A DNA stretch of 64,000 bases. It comes from Phytohabitans houttuyneae (GTDB lineage: Bacteria > Actinomycetota > Actinomycetes > Mycobacteriales > Micromonosporaceae). A program made the position numbers and the translations under genes. Below, in pieces: positions 7,707 through 17,435 of the stretch. The notes beneath the pieces were generated by a model. It saw only the letters and a program-made list of their open reading frames with translations. It was not told the origin of the DNA and searched no databases. Within the stretch, counting starts at the first letter, position 1, and each line of letters opens with the position of its first letter. The stretch is from the NCBI RefSeq assembly GCF_011764425.1, contig NZ_BLPF01000001.1, positions 668,501 through 732,500 on the forward strand, read 5' to 3'.

Positions 7707-8564
7707 GTGTTCGGAGGCAAGCTGTTCGGTCCCCGTCCTGGGGTGATCACGGTGGTTGATCCGCCGGTGTCGGCGTCGTACGCCCGGAAGGCGCGGGTTG
7801 CGTTCTTCGTGGTGGCGGCCGGTGTGGGTGGGTTGACTGCGGCGGTGTCGGCGGTGTTCACGCATCCGGTGTTGGCGGTGGCGCTCGGCGTCATGACTGG
7901 CCTGGTGTGTGGGTTGTGTGCGGCGTTGCTGGTGTTGGCGTGGCCGGTTCTGCGGGCGTTGTGGTGGTGGTCGTTGGAGGCCGCCGTGGTGGCGTTCGTG
8001 GTCCTGGTGCCGACGTGGCTGTCGGCCGCGACGCATCCGCTCGTGGCGCTGTCGGTGCTGCTGGTGGTGGTCGGGACGTGTGTCCTGGTCCGCCCGGTGC
8101 GGCGGCGGTTGGCGGCGTGGTCGTGGTGTGTGGTGGTCCGGCATCGGCTACGGGTGTGTTTCGCCGATGTGGTCCGCACGGCGTCCCGGAACCGGGGCGG
8201 GGTGCTGCCGCTGATCCTGTTGGCGCGGCCGACCCCGGCCGGTGAGCGGGTTTGGGTGTGGCTTCGGCCGGGCCTGGACCTGTCCGATCTGGAGGGCAAG
8301 ACCGGCAAGGTGGCGGTCACCTGCTGGGCCGGTGAGGCACGAATCGTGCGGGCCTCGACGCGGTTCGCCGCGTTGATGCGGATCGACCTGACCCGCCGCG
8401 ACCCCCTGACCGCAACCTATGTGTCGCCGCTTGCTGCTCTGGTCGCGCACCTACGCAAGTCCGAGGCGGCTGTGCCAGTGTCGCCGGCTGTTGCGCCGGT
8501 CGGCCTGGATCTGGCCGACGTTCCCGAGGTTCCGGTCGAGCAGCCGCGGGGTGGTCGACGGTGA
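7707..8564 (+). CDS. AICE membrane protein, possible anchor of the conjugative translocase
   Basis: A 285-residue protein opening the conjugative gene run. After a short cytosolic start there are about four hydrophobic helices (residues 30-135), then a basic cytosolic domain rich in Val and Leu. Start is GTG 7707 with GGAGGTGG upstream. The FtsK-like ATPase two genes downstream has no membrane segment of its own. In many actinobacterial elements Tra is a single protein with an N-terminal membrane domain, so this gene may supply that part separately. This is inference from order; no family was recognised. Its stop overlaps a possible micro-ORF leading to ssb. Confidence 0.7.
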   Translation: MFGGKLFGPRPGVITVVDPPVSASYARKARVAFFVVAAGVGGLTAAVSAVFTHPVLAVALGVMTGLVCGLCAALLVLAWPVLRALWWWSLEAAVVAFVVLVPTWLSAATHPLVALSVLLVVVGTCVLVRPVRRRLAAWSWCVVVRHRLRVCFADVVRTASRNRGGVLPLILLARPTPAGERVWVWLRPGLDLSDLEGKTGKVAVTCWAGEARIVRASTRFAALMRIDLTRRDPLTATYVSPLAALVAHLRKSEAAVPVSPAVAPVGLDLADVPEVPVEQPRGGRR

Positions 8565-8635
8565 CCATCCCTGCTGTATCGCCCGGTGTCAGTGTCCGTT
8601 GTGGACAAAGTCCTGTAGTGAAGGAGTGCCAGTAA
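8561..8635 (+). CDS. possible 24-residue ORF bridging to ssb
   Basis: GTG 8561 overlaps the upstream stop (GTGA), and its TAA (8633-8635) overlaps the ssb ATG (TAATG). Both junctions suit translational coupling. The peptide has no recognised features, so it may be a coupling leader or chance. Confidence 0.25.
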   Translation: MTIPAVSPGVSVRCGQSPVVKECQ

Positions 8636-9093
8636 TGGCAGGAGAAACGAGCCTGACCGTGGTCGGCAACCTGGTGTCTGACCCGGAGTTGCGGTTCACC
8701 CCGCAGGGGGTGGCGTTGGTGAAGTTCACCATCGCTTCCACGCCGCGCACGTTCGACCGTCAGTCGGGGCAGTGGAGCGACGGGGACCCGTTGTTTCTAA
8801 CCTGCACGGCGTGGCGGGACATGGCCGAGAACATCGCCGAGTCCCTGACCAAGGGCACCCGCGTGGTGGTCTCGGGCCGGCTCAAGCTGTCGCGGTGGGA
8901 GACCACCGAGGGTGAGAAACGGTCCGCGTACGGCCTGGATGTGGACGAGGTTGGTCCGTCGCTGCGGTTCGCGCAGGCGAAGGTGACCAAGATGTCCCGC
9001 ACCCGGGGCGGTGACGGCTTCACGCCTGATCAGGCGCCGGATGACTGGTCGATCCCGGCCGGGCCGGCGACTGGTGAGCAGCGGGCGGCCTGA
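8635..9093 (+). CDS. ssb: single-stranded DNA-binding protein
   Basis: A 152-residue protein with an N-terminal OB fold typical of [48 protein letters not shown] and [11 protein letters not shown]. The C-terminus is short and lacks the acidic DDDIPF-type tip of chromosomal SSB, as is usual for element-borne copies. Start ATG 8635 has AAGGAG upstream. It lies between the putative membrane anchor and the translocase gene, fitting a role in protecting single-stranded replication or transfer intermediates of the element. Confidence 0.93.
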   Translation: MAGETSLTVVGNLVSDPELRFTPQGVALVKFTIASTPRTFDRQSGQWSDGDPLFLTCTAWRDMAENIAESLTKGTRVVVSGRLKLSRWETTEGEKRSAYGLDVDEVGPSLRFAQAKVTKMSRTRGGDGFTPDQAPDDWSIPAGPATGEQRAA

Positions 9094-9096
9094 CCG

Positions 9097-9963
9097 ATGT
9101 CGCCTGTCCTGGTCGCCACCACCCCGGATGACGAGTCGGTGCCGTTGGGTCCGGTGTTGTCGATTTTCGACCCGGTGCATATCGGGATCGATGAGTTCGG
9201 CCACCCGGTCCAGGTGCCGATGATCTACCGGAACATGCTCATCGGCGGCGAACCCGGGGCCGGTAAGTCGGCGCTGCTGAACGCGGTGGTGGCGCATGCC
9301 GCGTTGTCGTTGGACTGCCGGTTGTGTCTGCTGGACGGTAAGCAGGTCGAGCTGGGCCAGTGGCGGCACTGCGCGGACGCCTTCGTCGGCCCCAGCCTCG
9401 ACGGCGCGCTCGGGCTGTTGCGGCGGCTGGCGGTGATGATGGACCGCCGGTACGCGTACCTGTTGGACTGCGAACGTCGCAAGGTCGTCGCGGACGACAA
9501 GTCGATGAGTGCGTATCTGATGGCGATTGATGAGATCGCCTACTTCTCGGCCACGGCTGGCAAGAAACCAGAGCGGGAAGAGTTCGCCTCGCTGCTGCGG
9601 GATCTTGTCGCCCGGGGCCGGGCGGTCGGCATCATCGTCGTCGCCGCGACCCAACGCCCATCGTCGGACATCATCCCGACGAGTCTGCGGGATTTGTTCG
9701 CGTGGCGGTTCGCGGGCCGGTGCACGACCGATTCGTCGTCGGACATCGTGCTCGGCCACGGCTGGGCCCAGCAGGGCTGGACAGCCAACACCATTTCGCC
9801 GACGAACCCGGGTGCGGGGCTGCTGATCGCGGAGGGCGGGTCACCGCAGTTGGTGAAGGTCGCCTACCTCGATGACGGCACCTGCGCCGCAATCGCCGGC
9901 TACGCGGCCACCCTGCGTGACACCGTCGCCGCCAAGCGGCGGCGGTTGCAGGCAGCCGCCTAA
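9097..9963 (+). CDS. FtsK/SpoIIIE-type DNA translocase (Tra) of the AICE
   Basis: A 288-residue ATPase that would pump double-stranded element DNA between cells, as TraSA of pSAM2 does. Walker A is GGEPGAGKS (about 50-58), Walker B is LMAIDEIAYF (about 146) and the FtsK signature AATQRPSSDIIP follows, then a region assigning the RecA-like fold. It is shorter than full Tra proteins and lacks N-terminal membrane helices and a clear C-terminal winged helix, so the membrane portion may be the separate protein at 7707. It starts 4 bases after ssb. Confidence 0.9.
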   Translation: MSPVLVATTPDDESVPLGPVLSIFDPVHIGIDEFGHPVQVPMIYRNMLIGGEPGAGKSALLNAVVAHAALSLDCRLCLLDGKQVELGQWRHCADAFVGPSLDGALGLLRRLAVMMDRRYAYLLDCERRKVVADDKSMSAYLMAIDEIAYFSATAGKKPEREEFASLLRDLVARGRAVGIIVVAATQRPSSDIIPTSLRDLFAWRFAGRCTTDSSSDIVLGHGWAQQGWTANTISPTNPGAGLLIAEGGSPQLVKVAYLDDGTCAAIAGYAATLRDTVAAKRRRLQAAA

Positions 9964-10025
9964 AACTCCACCCCCAACCAGGGGCAGGGGAGATCGGAAT
10001 CTCTATCTGAAGGAGGGCCAATTCC

Positions 10026-10403
10026 ATGGCCAAGCCGTATCTGCCGGCCCAGCCGGCGCCACGGGTCGTGCACTACGCCGACCCCGCAAACCCGTTCGCC
10101 GGCCTGGCGCCGTTGTCGCAGCGGGAGCTAGCCGCCAAGCGGGAGCAGGACCAGATCCTGTACAGCCGCTGGCTGCTGCGGCGGGCCGAGCTCGCCGAGC
10201 GGGACCGCAAGGTCCGCCGCTTCTGGCTCGGCTTCGGCGCCACCGCCGGCCTGGGCGTGCTCGCCACGCTCGGCGCGCTCGTATGGGCGATCGCCTCGGC
10301 CGGTATCGGTCTGCTGCTCGCCGTCCCGGCCGTGCTCCTCGCGGTGGCGGGGCTGGCGGTCGGCGGGCACCGCTGCATCACCATCGTCCAGCACTGGCAC
10401 TGA
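10026..10403 (+). CDS. small two-helix membrane protein of the AICE
   Basis: 125 residues. A Pro-rich cytosolic N-terminus and a charged helix (about 35-65) are followed by two adjacent membrane helices (about 70-115) and a short tail. Start ATG 10026 follows GAAGGAGGG. Position after the translocase gene and the small size recall Spd spread proteins of Streptomyces plasmids, but there is no firm sequence match. Confidence 0.75.
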   Translation: MAKPYLPAQPAPRVVHYADPANPFAGLAPLSQRELAAKREQDQILYSRWLLRRAELAERDRKVRRFWLGFGATAGLGVLATLGALVWAIASAGIGLLLAVPAVLLAVAGLAVGGHRCITIVQHWH

Positions 10404-10419
10404 ACGGAAGGACACGTAG

Positions 10420-10746
10420 ATGACGACCGATCAGAGCAGTGGACGGCGGGAGTTCTACGCAGCGGTCGCGTTGACCGACCTGCCAATGCCCGAGCGGGTC
10501 ACGTTCGAGCCCGGCCACGTACGGCTGGTGTTCGACACCCTCGCCGCCGGATCGGACTGGGCCCACGCCTACGGGGTGGACCTGACCAACTGGCGTGACG
10601 ACGACGCGGTCAAGTCCTGCGGCTACGGCATCTTCGCCGGCTGGCGGATCTGCCTCCTGGCCCGAGGACCGCTACCAGTAGCCGAACCGCCTGTGGCCGA
10701 CGCGACCCGCGCCGAGCTGGAGGCCCTGACCCGGGAGGTGGCATAA
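10420..10746 (+). CDS. AICE hypothetical protein
   Basis: 108 residues, soluble and acidic, rich in Trp and aromatic residues, with no recognised motif. GGAAGG lies upstream of ATG 10420, and the gene follows the two-helix membrane protein by 16 bases in the same orientation. Part of the conserved small-gene run of the element; function unknown. Confidence 0.65.
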   Translation: MTTDQSSGRREFYAAVALTDLPMPERVTFEPGHVRLVFDTLAAGSDWAHAYGVDLTNWRDDDAVKSCGYGIFAGWRICLLARGPLPVAEPPVADATRAELEALTREVA

Positions 10747-10981
10747 ATCCATGCTGCCCGCCCGATACCGCTACCACGGTCGGCACCGCCGCACTGCGGC
10801 GCTGCGCCGGCAGGCTCGGCCCACCATTACGGGCCATCGCCGATCGGACTACGCGCTGGCCGCGTAACACCATCCCGTCTGGATGGGCCGGCAACACCGG
10901 ATCCAAGCCCTGAGAAAGCTTCCGGCGCTACCGACCCAAACACCAACCCCAAGTCCCGTTCCAAGGAGAGGAGGCGGCGTG

Positions 10982-11650
10982 ATGCAGCCTACCCAAAATC
11001 TGGTCACCGACCCGGTGATCAGCCCGGCTGACACCCTGCGGGGTGCCGGCCTGTACCTGATCCGGCACGGCTGGCACCAGGGCGACATGTTCGACCAGGC
11101 TGACCCGGAGGTGGCGTTCCCGCCCGCGTGTGGGCTCGGCGCGATCCGGATGGCCCTGGTCGGTACGGCCGAGATCGGCGCCGACACCTGGTCGCCGCAG
11201 ACGGTGGAGGCGTTCGCCGCTGCGGTCATGGCGTGGGCGGAGCATCTGTTCACCTGTTACGGCGAGCCGGACCCGGCAGCCGTACCGCTCGGGCGGGCAA
11301 CGGCCTGGCACGACGAAGCGGCGACGGCGGAGATGTCCTGGCCGGAGCAGATCGTCGTGGACTGGAACGACGCCTACGACCGCAACGCCGGTCAGGTCAT
11401 CGCCGCGCTGAACGGTGCTGCTGATGAGTGGTTCCGCAAGCACCGCACGTGCTGGTGCGAGTGTGGCGAGGACGATGACCCGCCATCCTGTGACCAGGAG
11501 GGTCACACCCACCCGCACTCCTGCCAGCACTGCGCCACCGACCACTCCCACCTCTGCCGTTCCTGGCGGGGATGGGCGGTGCCCGATGAGTGCTGGCCTG
11601 GATTGGAAGCCGGCGCGGCTGCTCGGTGTCGGGGACGTGATCGTCGGTGA
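10982..11650 (+). CDS. AICE protein resembling DUF6197
   Basis: 222 residues. The N-terminal 130 residues (TLRGAGLYLIRHGWHQGDMF, then ACGLGAIRMALVG and later WNDAYDRNAGQVIAAL) match my memory of DUF6197 proteins that accompany actinobacterial conjugative elements. The C-terminus is Cys/His-rich (CWCECGEDDDPPSC, HSCQHCATDHSHLC) and probably binds zinc. ATG 10982 is preferred because of the strong AAGGAGAGGAGG site 7 bases upstream; the adjacent GTG 10979 is possible. Its end overlaps the next gene by 65 bases. Role unknown. Confidence 0.7.
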   Translation: MQPTQNLVTDPVISPADTLRGAGLYLIRHGWHQGDMFDQADPEVAFPPACGLGAIRMALVGTAEIGADTWSPQTVEAFAAAVMAWAEHLFTCYGEPDPAAVPLGRATAWHDEAATAEMSWPEQIVVDWNDAYDRNAGQVIAALNGAADEWFRKHRTCWCECGEDDDPPSCDQEGHTHPHSCQHCATDHSHLCRSWRGWAVPDECWPGLEAGAAARCRGRDRR

Positions 11651-11810
11651 CGGCGGCACGTTCCGGGTTGTCGAGTGGGATCTGACGATGCCGTGTGTCC
11701 GGATCGCCATGACCTTGGTCGACCTGGCCAGCGGTCGGCAGTTTGAGTACACGGCCCGCTGGGGCGACGAGTACGCGGTCGCTACCCCGATGGTGGGGGT
11801 GGCCGGATGA
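11586..11810 (+). CDS. small AICE hypothetical protein
   Basis: 74 residues, predicted mostly beta (LLGVGDVIVGDGGTFRVVEW). It starts inside the preceding gene (65-base overlap) if ATG 11586 is used; GTG 11637 with GGGGAC upstream would shorten the overlap and the protein. Its stop overlaps the next start as ATGA, suggesting translational coupling. No family recognised. Confidence 0.55.
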   Translation: MSAGLDWKPARLLGVGDVIVGDGGTFRVVEWDLTMPCVRIAMTLVDLASGRQFEYTARWGDEYAVATPMVGVAG

Positions 11811-12112
11811 GCAAGAACACCGTCAAGCCTGGCTTGACGCGTCGTCGCCGCAACCGCCGTACCCGTAACCGCATGTGGCTGCGGGTGGTTCGGCTGGTGG
11901 TCCGGTTCCTGACCGGCCGCCCGCTGGACGGCCGCCGGCACTCCAACGGCACGTTCTGGCGGGCCGGTACCCGCCGGGTCGGCTACCCGCCCTACCTCAT
12001 GACGTGGGGCTGGTGGAACCTGGCCGCCGGCTGGCAACGGGCCCTGGTCCGTCTGCTGGCCGTGGTCCTGGCCGCTGTCGCGGTGTGGGCCGGTGTGGGG
12101 GTGCTCGCATGA
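11807..12112 (+). CDS. small basic membrane protein of the AICE
   Basis: 101 residues. A strongly basic N-terminus (RRRRNRRTRNR) is followed by an Arg/Trp-rich middle and one C-terminal membrane helix (about 80-100). It overlaps both neighbours by ATGA junctions. The first codons lie within a 30-bp element repeated at 17156-17185, so the site may serve as regulatory DNA as well as coding sequence. Function unknown; Spd-like by position only. Confidence 0.65.
   Translation: MSKNTVKPGLTRRRRNRRTRNRMWLRVVRLVVRFLTGRPLDGRRHSNGTFWRAGTRRVGYPPYLMTWGWWNLAAGWQRALVRLLAVVLAAVAVWAGVGVLA
11811..11840 (+). repeat. first copy of 30-bp palindromic repeat
   Basis: 28 of 30 bases match the copy at 17156-17185. 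It contains the perfect palindrome GTCAAGCC-T-GGCTTGAC. This copy is inside the start of the gene at 11807. Confidence 0.6.
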
Positions 12113-12771
12113 CCGCCCGCAAACCTGTCCGGCGTAAGCGGCCGGCGCAGCCGGTGGAGAACGCCAAGTTCGACGGGTTCGTACGCCGGATCTTGAAGGC
12201 GTACGGGCGTCGGGTCAGTGCCGGTGACATCGAGGCCCTGGCGTCCCTGGCCCGGCTGTCGTCCGATGTGGACGCGGTCGTCCGGCTCGCGGTCGCGGAG
12301 TTGAAGAACGGCCCGTACAAGTATTCGTGGCAGGAGATCGCTGACCGGCTGGGCACGTCCCGGCAGGCCGCGCAGATGCGCTACGGCGACAAACCTTCCA
12401 CCGGTGGCGGCCTGGACCGCCGGCTCGTCGAGGCCGGCATGACCGTCACCGTCCCCACCCTCGTCAACGTCTTTCAAGACCACTGGCCAGGGGTTCCGGC
12501 CGCCTCGGTCTGTCCCGGGTGCGGCTTTCGCTACACCGACAAAACCATCGACTGCCCCACCCTGGCCACGGTCCGGCCGCTGCTGTACCGGCGCCGCAAC
12601 GAGGACCAGCGGGCGGTCAACCAACTCACCCGTGATCAAACCGATGACCTGCACGGCCGCAACAAGACGCGTAAACGCGCAGCGGCACGGCAGACACCGG
12701 TCACGCCACCGTCCGCTCCGCGCGCGATCCCGGACCTGTTCGGCCAGCCCGCGAAGGAGACGGTGTCATGA
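12109..12771 (+). CDS. putative HTH/zinc-ribbon protein of the AICE
   Basis: 220 residues. A basic start leads to a helical region ending in YSWQEIADRLGTSRQAAQMRYG (about 62-83), a convincing helix-turn-helix resembling sigma-factor region 4 or MarR-like recognition helices. A C-terminal segment CPGCGFRYTDKTIDCPT could bind zinc. Start ATG 12109 overlaps the upstream stop (ATGA). Likely a DNA-binding regulator or accessory of replication or transfer; I do not recognise the family. Confidence 0.65.
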   Translation: MTARKPVRRKRPAQPVENAKFDGFVRRILKAYGRRVSAGDIEALASLARLSSDVDAVVRLAVAELKNGPYKYSWQEIADRLGTSRQAAQMRYGDKPSTGGGLDRRLVEAGMTVTVPTLVNVFQDHWPGVPAASVCPGCGFRYTDKTIDCPTLATVRPLLYRRRNEDQRAVNQLTRDQTDDLHGRNKTRKRAAARQTPVTPPSAPRAIPDLFGQPAKETVS

Positions 12772-13463
12772 ATGCCGAAACCCGATCCACCCCCAACCCG
12801 GTTGCTAACCAGGACAGTGGCTGCCCGGCGTGCGGGTCGGTGTCGCCGACCCGGAACGCTGACGGCTCCTGCCTGACCTGCCAGCACTGGGCGCAGCAGT
12901 TCACGACTCCCGGCGGGCTGATCATCAACGGTAACCACTACCGGATCGGTGACGAACCGCCCGGCGAGGCGTGGGCACGGTTCCCGAAGGGCTACGGCTC
13001 ATACGGGGTCGGCTTCATCATCCGCCGCGCGGACGGCACCGAGATCATCACTCACAACCTGTGGCACCAGGGCGAGATCCCGCCGAACCTGGCACGCCCG
13101 GACAACGCGCAGATCGTCACGTCCGGCGCCCTGGTCCCCGATCCGCCGCCGTCACACCGACACGCCAACCACCTGCGGTACTACCGAAGCTCGGCTTTGG
13201 CGTACCGGTGCATGTTCGACGGCTGCAACTGCTGGTTCTACACCCTCGATGAGGCCATGCAAGCCGACGCACGGGTGTACCCGGCATCCCAAACCAACCA
13301 CCAGCGGGCAGTCACCTACACCCGCGCCAAGCTCATCGACCTGCATCGCCACTACCAACACCGGCTCGACGACGAGAACGCCGACCGGCAACTGCTCCTG
13401 GAAGCCCTACTCGACAAGATCGGCTGGCTGGCCGACCACATGGACGGCCGGGAGGACGCATGA
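12768..13463 (+). CDS. AICE hypothetical protein with N-terminal zinc-finger-like CxxC pairs
   Basis: 231 residues. CPACGSVSPTRNADGSCLTC (about 19-38) forms a plausible Cys4 zinc site. The middle is beta-rich with aromatic residues, and the C-terminus (about 180-225) is a charged helical segment that may dimerise. ATGA overlaps at both ends place it in the same operon. No function can be assigned. Confidence 0.65.
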   Translation: MNAETRSTPNPVANQDSGCPACGSVSPTRNADGSCLTCQHWAQQFTTPGGLIINGNHYRIGDEPPGEAWARFPKGYGSYGVGFIIRRADGTEIITHNLWHQGEIPPNLARPDNAQIVTSGALVPDPPPSHRHANHLRYYRSSALAYRCMFDGCNCWFYTLDEAMQADARVYPASQTNHQRAVTYTRAKLIDLHRHYQHRLDDENADRQLLLEALLDKIGWLADHMDGREDA

Positions 13464-13678
13464 ACCGGTCGTGGATCGGCGCGTCCTACGTGCTGGGCCG
13501 CGAGGTCCGTACTGACGAACCGTATCCACACATCTGCGGCCTGGTCGTTGACGGGCTCATGACCGGCGGTCTTCGGATCCTGCTGGAACCGAGGCAGTGC
13601 GCCGCCTGCGCACAGCACGAGTACGACGCCAAACACCACCCGGAAAGGAGCGGTCATGTCCAAGCCCGCCACGGGTGA
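13460..13678 (+). CDS. small AICE hypothetical protein
   Basis: 72 residues with CAACAQHEYDAKHHP near the C-terminus, a possible metal site. ATG 13460 overlaps the previous stop (ATGA) and its 3' end overlaps the start of the DUF2637-like gene by 23 bases. Coupling and conserved position argue that it is real; role unknown. Confidence 0.55.
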   Translation: MNRSWIGASYVLGREVRTDEPYPHICGLVVDGLMTGGLRILLEPRQCAACAQHEYDAKHHPERSGHVQARHG

Positions 13679-14708
13679 ACCGCGGCTGGCCTCGGTCGCC
13701 TCGTGGGCGGTCCTGGCGGCCTCGTTCGGCCTGTCCGCCACCACCTGGGTAGCCCTGGCCGTGCTGGCCGGCTTCACCGGCACCCTGTCCGTCTTCGATG
13801 TCACGCTGCACCTGGCGTGGCTGATGCCGGTCGCGGTCGACGGCTACGTGGTCGTCGCGCTGGTGCTGTGGATGTCACCCGTCCCGGCACCGGTGGCCGC
13901 CTTCGCCAAAAAGAACACCTACGGTGCAGCCGGGATCGGCGTGCTCGCCCAAGGCGCCTACCACCTGCTGCACACCGCATCCACCACAACCGAAGCGTGG
14001 CGCGTGGTCCTGGCCGGGATCGTCGGTGTGCTACCGCCGCTGGTCGCCGCCCTCGCAGTCCACATGCGCGCCCTGATCCGCCGGCACAGCAACACCACCG
14101 CCGGCACCGTAACCCCACCGTCGTCAACGACGACGCACGACACCCAACCGTCCACCATCGACACCGCACCTGTACCGGCATCCGCCGGCACGGTGCTGCC
14201 ACCGTCCACCCCGGACAGTGGCCGACCTGGCAAGGCTGCGGACCCGAACCTGGTCCCAGTCGTCATCAGAGTTTCCGGCGAGCAGGTGCCGACCCCGGCA
14301 ACCGTCGCTGCCCGGATCACCAAAACGCACCAGCCAGAACGCCCGACCGATCCGGCACCCGTGCCGGCACGGACTACCCCTGCGCCCCAGCCTCGGCCGT
14401 ACAAGACGGCGGCCACGACAGCGAAGTTGGCACCGTCCACCACCGACACCCCTGTCACCGAGTCGGACCGTGCACAACTCACGCTGCCCGTGGTCCCCGC
14501 CGACGTGCTCGCCAAAGCCGACCGCGTAGCCCGGCAGTACCGCACCGAACACGGAACCCCGATCACCGCTGGCCAACTGGCCGTGCGCCTCAAGGTGACC
14601 TCCGACGAAGCGGCGCAAGCCCTGGCCGTCCTCGACCTCGCCGAAAACTCCCCAACCAAACCGACTCCGACCGTCAACGGCAACCGCCCCAAGCGGACGG
14701 CCCGGTGA
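13656..14708 (+). CDS. DUF2637/SpdB2-like membrane protein with C-terminal winged helix
   Basis: 350 residues. Four membrane helices (about 12-130), including a helix beginning LAWLMPVAVDGYVVV, match the DUF2637 family found in actinobacterial conjugative elements. A Pro/Thr-rich, disordered linker (about 150-285) follows, then a wHTH-like end (about 290-335, PITAGQLAVRLKVTSDEAAQ). ATG 13656 has GGAAAGGAG upstream. Spread proteins of this class are thought to help move element DNA between hyphal compartments; the C-terminal DNA-binding domain would tether DNA to the membrane. Confidence 0.8.
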   Translation: MSKPATGEPRLASVASWAVLAASFGLSATTWVALAVLAGFTGTLSVFDVTLHLAWLMPVAVDGYVVVALVLWMSPVPAPVAAFAKKNTYGAAGIGVLAQGAYHLLHTASTTTEAWRVVLAGIVGVLPPLVAALAVHMRALIRRHSNTTAGTVTPPSSTTTHDTQPSTIDTAPVPASAGTVLPPSTPDSGRPGKAADPNLVPVVIRVSGEQVPTPATVAARITKTHQPERPTDPAPVPARTTPAPQPRPYKTAATTAKLAPSTTDTPVTESDRAQLTLPVVPADVLAKADRVARQYRTEHGTPITAGQLAVRLKVTSDEAAQALAVLDLAENSPTKPTPTVNGNRPKRTAR

Positions 14709-15575
14709 CTGTCTCGACGCTGACCGCCGTACCCCAAGCACCCGCTTGGGGTACGGCCCCATGCGCCGAGCCACCCACCCTCTTCTACCTCGGCACCCAC
14801 CTACCCCACTGGCTCAACCTGCCCACCGTCGCCGTGCCGCTGTTCATCTCCGACCGGCGGCTACGCCGCTACCGCACCCTGCCCGCGCGAACACGGTGTG
14901 GGCGTTGGACTCTGGCGGCTTCACCGAACTGCGGCGGCACGGTACCTGGGATCACGGCCCTACCCCCGCCACCTACGTCGCGCAGATCCGCCGCTACCGG
15001 GACCAGGTCGGCCGGCTGGCCTGGGCTGCTCCGCAGGACTGGATGTGCGAGCCACAGATCCTGGCCAAGACCGGCCTCACCATCGCCGCCCACCAGGACT
15101 ACACCGTCGTCAACTACCTGCGGCTACGCGAGCTCGCGCCAGAGCTGCCCATCATCCCGGTGGTGCAGGGCTGGACGGTCGGCGACTACCTACGCTGCGT
15201 CGACCGGTACGCCACCTACGGCGTGGACCTCACCGGCGCTGGTCTGGTCGGTGTCGGCTCCATCTGCCGCCGCCAATCCACCAACCAAGTCAAGGAAATC
15301 CTGACCGCCCTACACCGGGCCGGCGTAACCCGGCTGCACGGCTTCGGCGTCAAAACCCTCGGCCTGGCCAAATACGCCGACCTACTCGCATCCGCCGACT
15401 CGATGGCCTGGAGCCGCGAGGCACGCAACCGCCCACCGCTACCCGGCTGCTCCCACAAAAACTGCGCCAACTGCCTGCGCTACGCCCTGCCCTGGCGCAC
15501 CTACGTGACAGCCGCCATCGACCACGCGACCGCCCGCCCCGCCCTGTTCGGCCCGTCCCAGGCGGGGTGGGCCGC

Positions 15576-15579
<4 letters not shown>
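14705..15579 (+). CDS. DpdA/TGT-like deazapurine-modification family protein (frameshifted as sequenced)
   Basis: About 291 residues after repair. It has hallmarks of the tRNA-guanine transglycosylase fold as in DpdA-type proteins: WALDSGGFTEL (catalytic-type Asp, about 67), AAPQDWMCEP, IIPVVQGW, GLVGVGSICRR and HGFGVKTLGL, then a Cys cluster CSHKNCANC. DpdA enzymes exchange guanine for 7-deazaguanine in DNA; small relatives in actinobacterial elements and phages are uncharacterised. GTG 14705 overlaps the upstream stop (GTGA). The frame breaks at C3 14882-14884; one extra C joins FYLGTHLPHWL... to the TGT-like core. No preQ0 genes lie nearby. Confidence 0.7.
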
Positions 15580-17140
<1,561 letters not shown>

Positions 17141-17155
17141 GACCGAACCGCGTTC

Positions 17156-17185
17156 GCAAGAACACCGTCAAGCCAGCCTTGACGC
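17156..17185 (+). repeat. second copy of 30-bp palindromic repeat, upstream of xis
   Basis: Matches 11811-11840 at 28 of 30 bases, with arms GTCAAG/CTTGAC. It lies between rep and xis, 26 bases before the TTG start of xis, so it is a candidate operator for excision control. Confidence 0.6.
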
Positions 17186-17210
17186 CGAACCGACGATTGA
17201 GGAGCACCCC

Positions 17211-17435
17211 TTGACTACTGAGGTTGCCGACCCCTTCGGTGGTCTGATGACCACTGAGGAGCTGGCGCGACTGGTCAAAGTAGACCCGTCGACCGTCCGT
17301 CGCTGGCGCACGGCTGATCCCGTCCAGGGACCGCCGTTCATCCGGCTTTCGCCGCGTGTCGTGAAGTATGACCCGGCCGATGTCCGTACCTGGCTCAACC
17401 GGCACCGCACCGACCCGGCTGAGGTCGACCGGTGA
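17211..17435 (+). CDS. xis: excisionase (Xis), MerR-like helix-turn-helix
   Basis: 74 residues. TTEELARLVKVDPSTVRRWR followed by PFIRLSPRVVKYDPADVRTWL is the HTH_17 excisionase pattern. Together with Int it would direct excision of the element from tRNA-Pro. Start TTG 17211 has GAGGAG upstream; the in-frame ATG at 17247 is an alternative. It overlaps int by ATGA-like coupling (GTGA). Confidence 0.88.
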   Translation: MTTEVADPFGGLMTTEELARLVKVDPSTVRRWRTADPVQGPPFIRLSPRVVKYDPADVRTWLNRHRTDPAEVDR

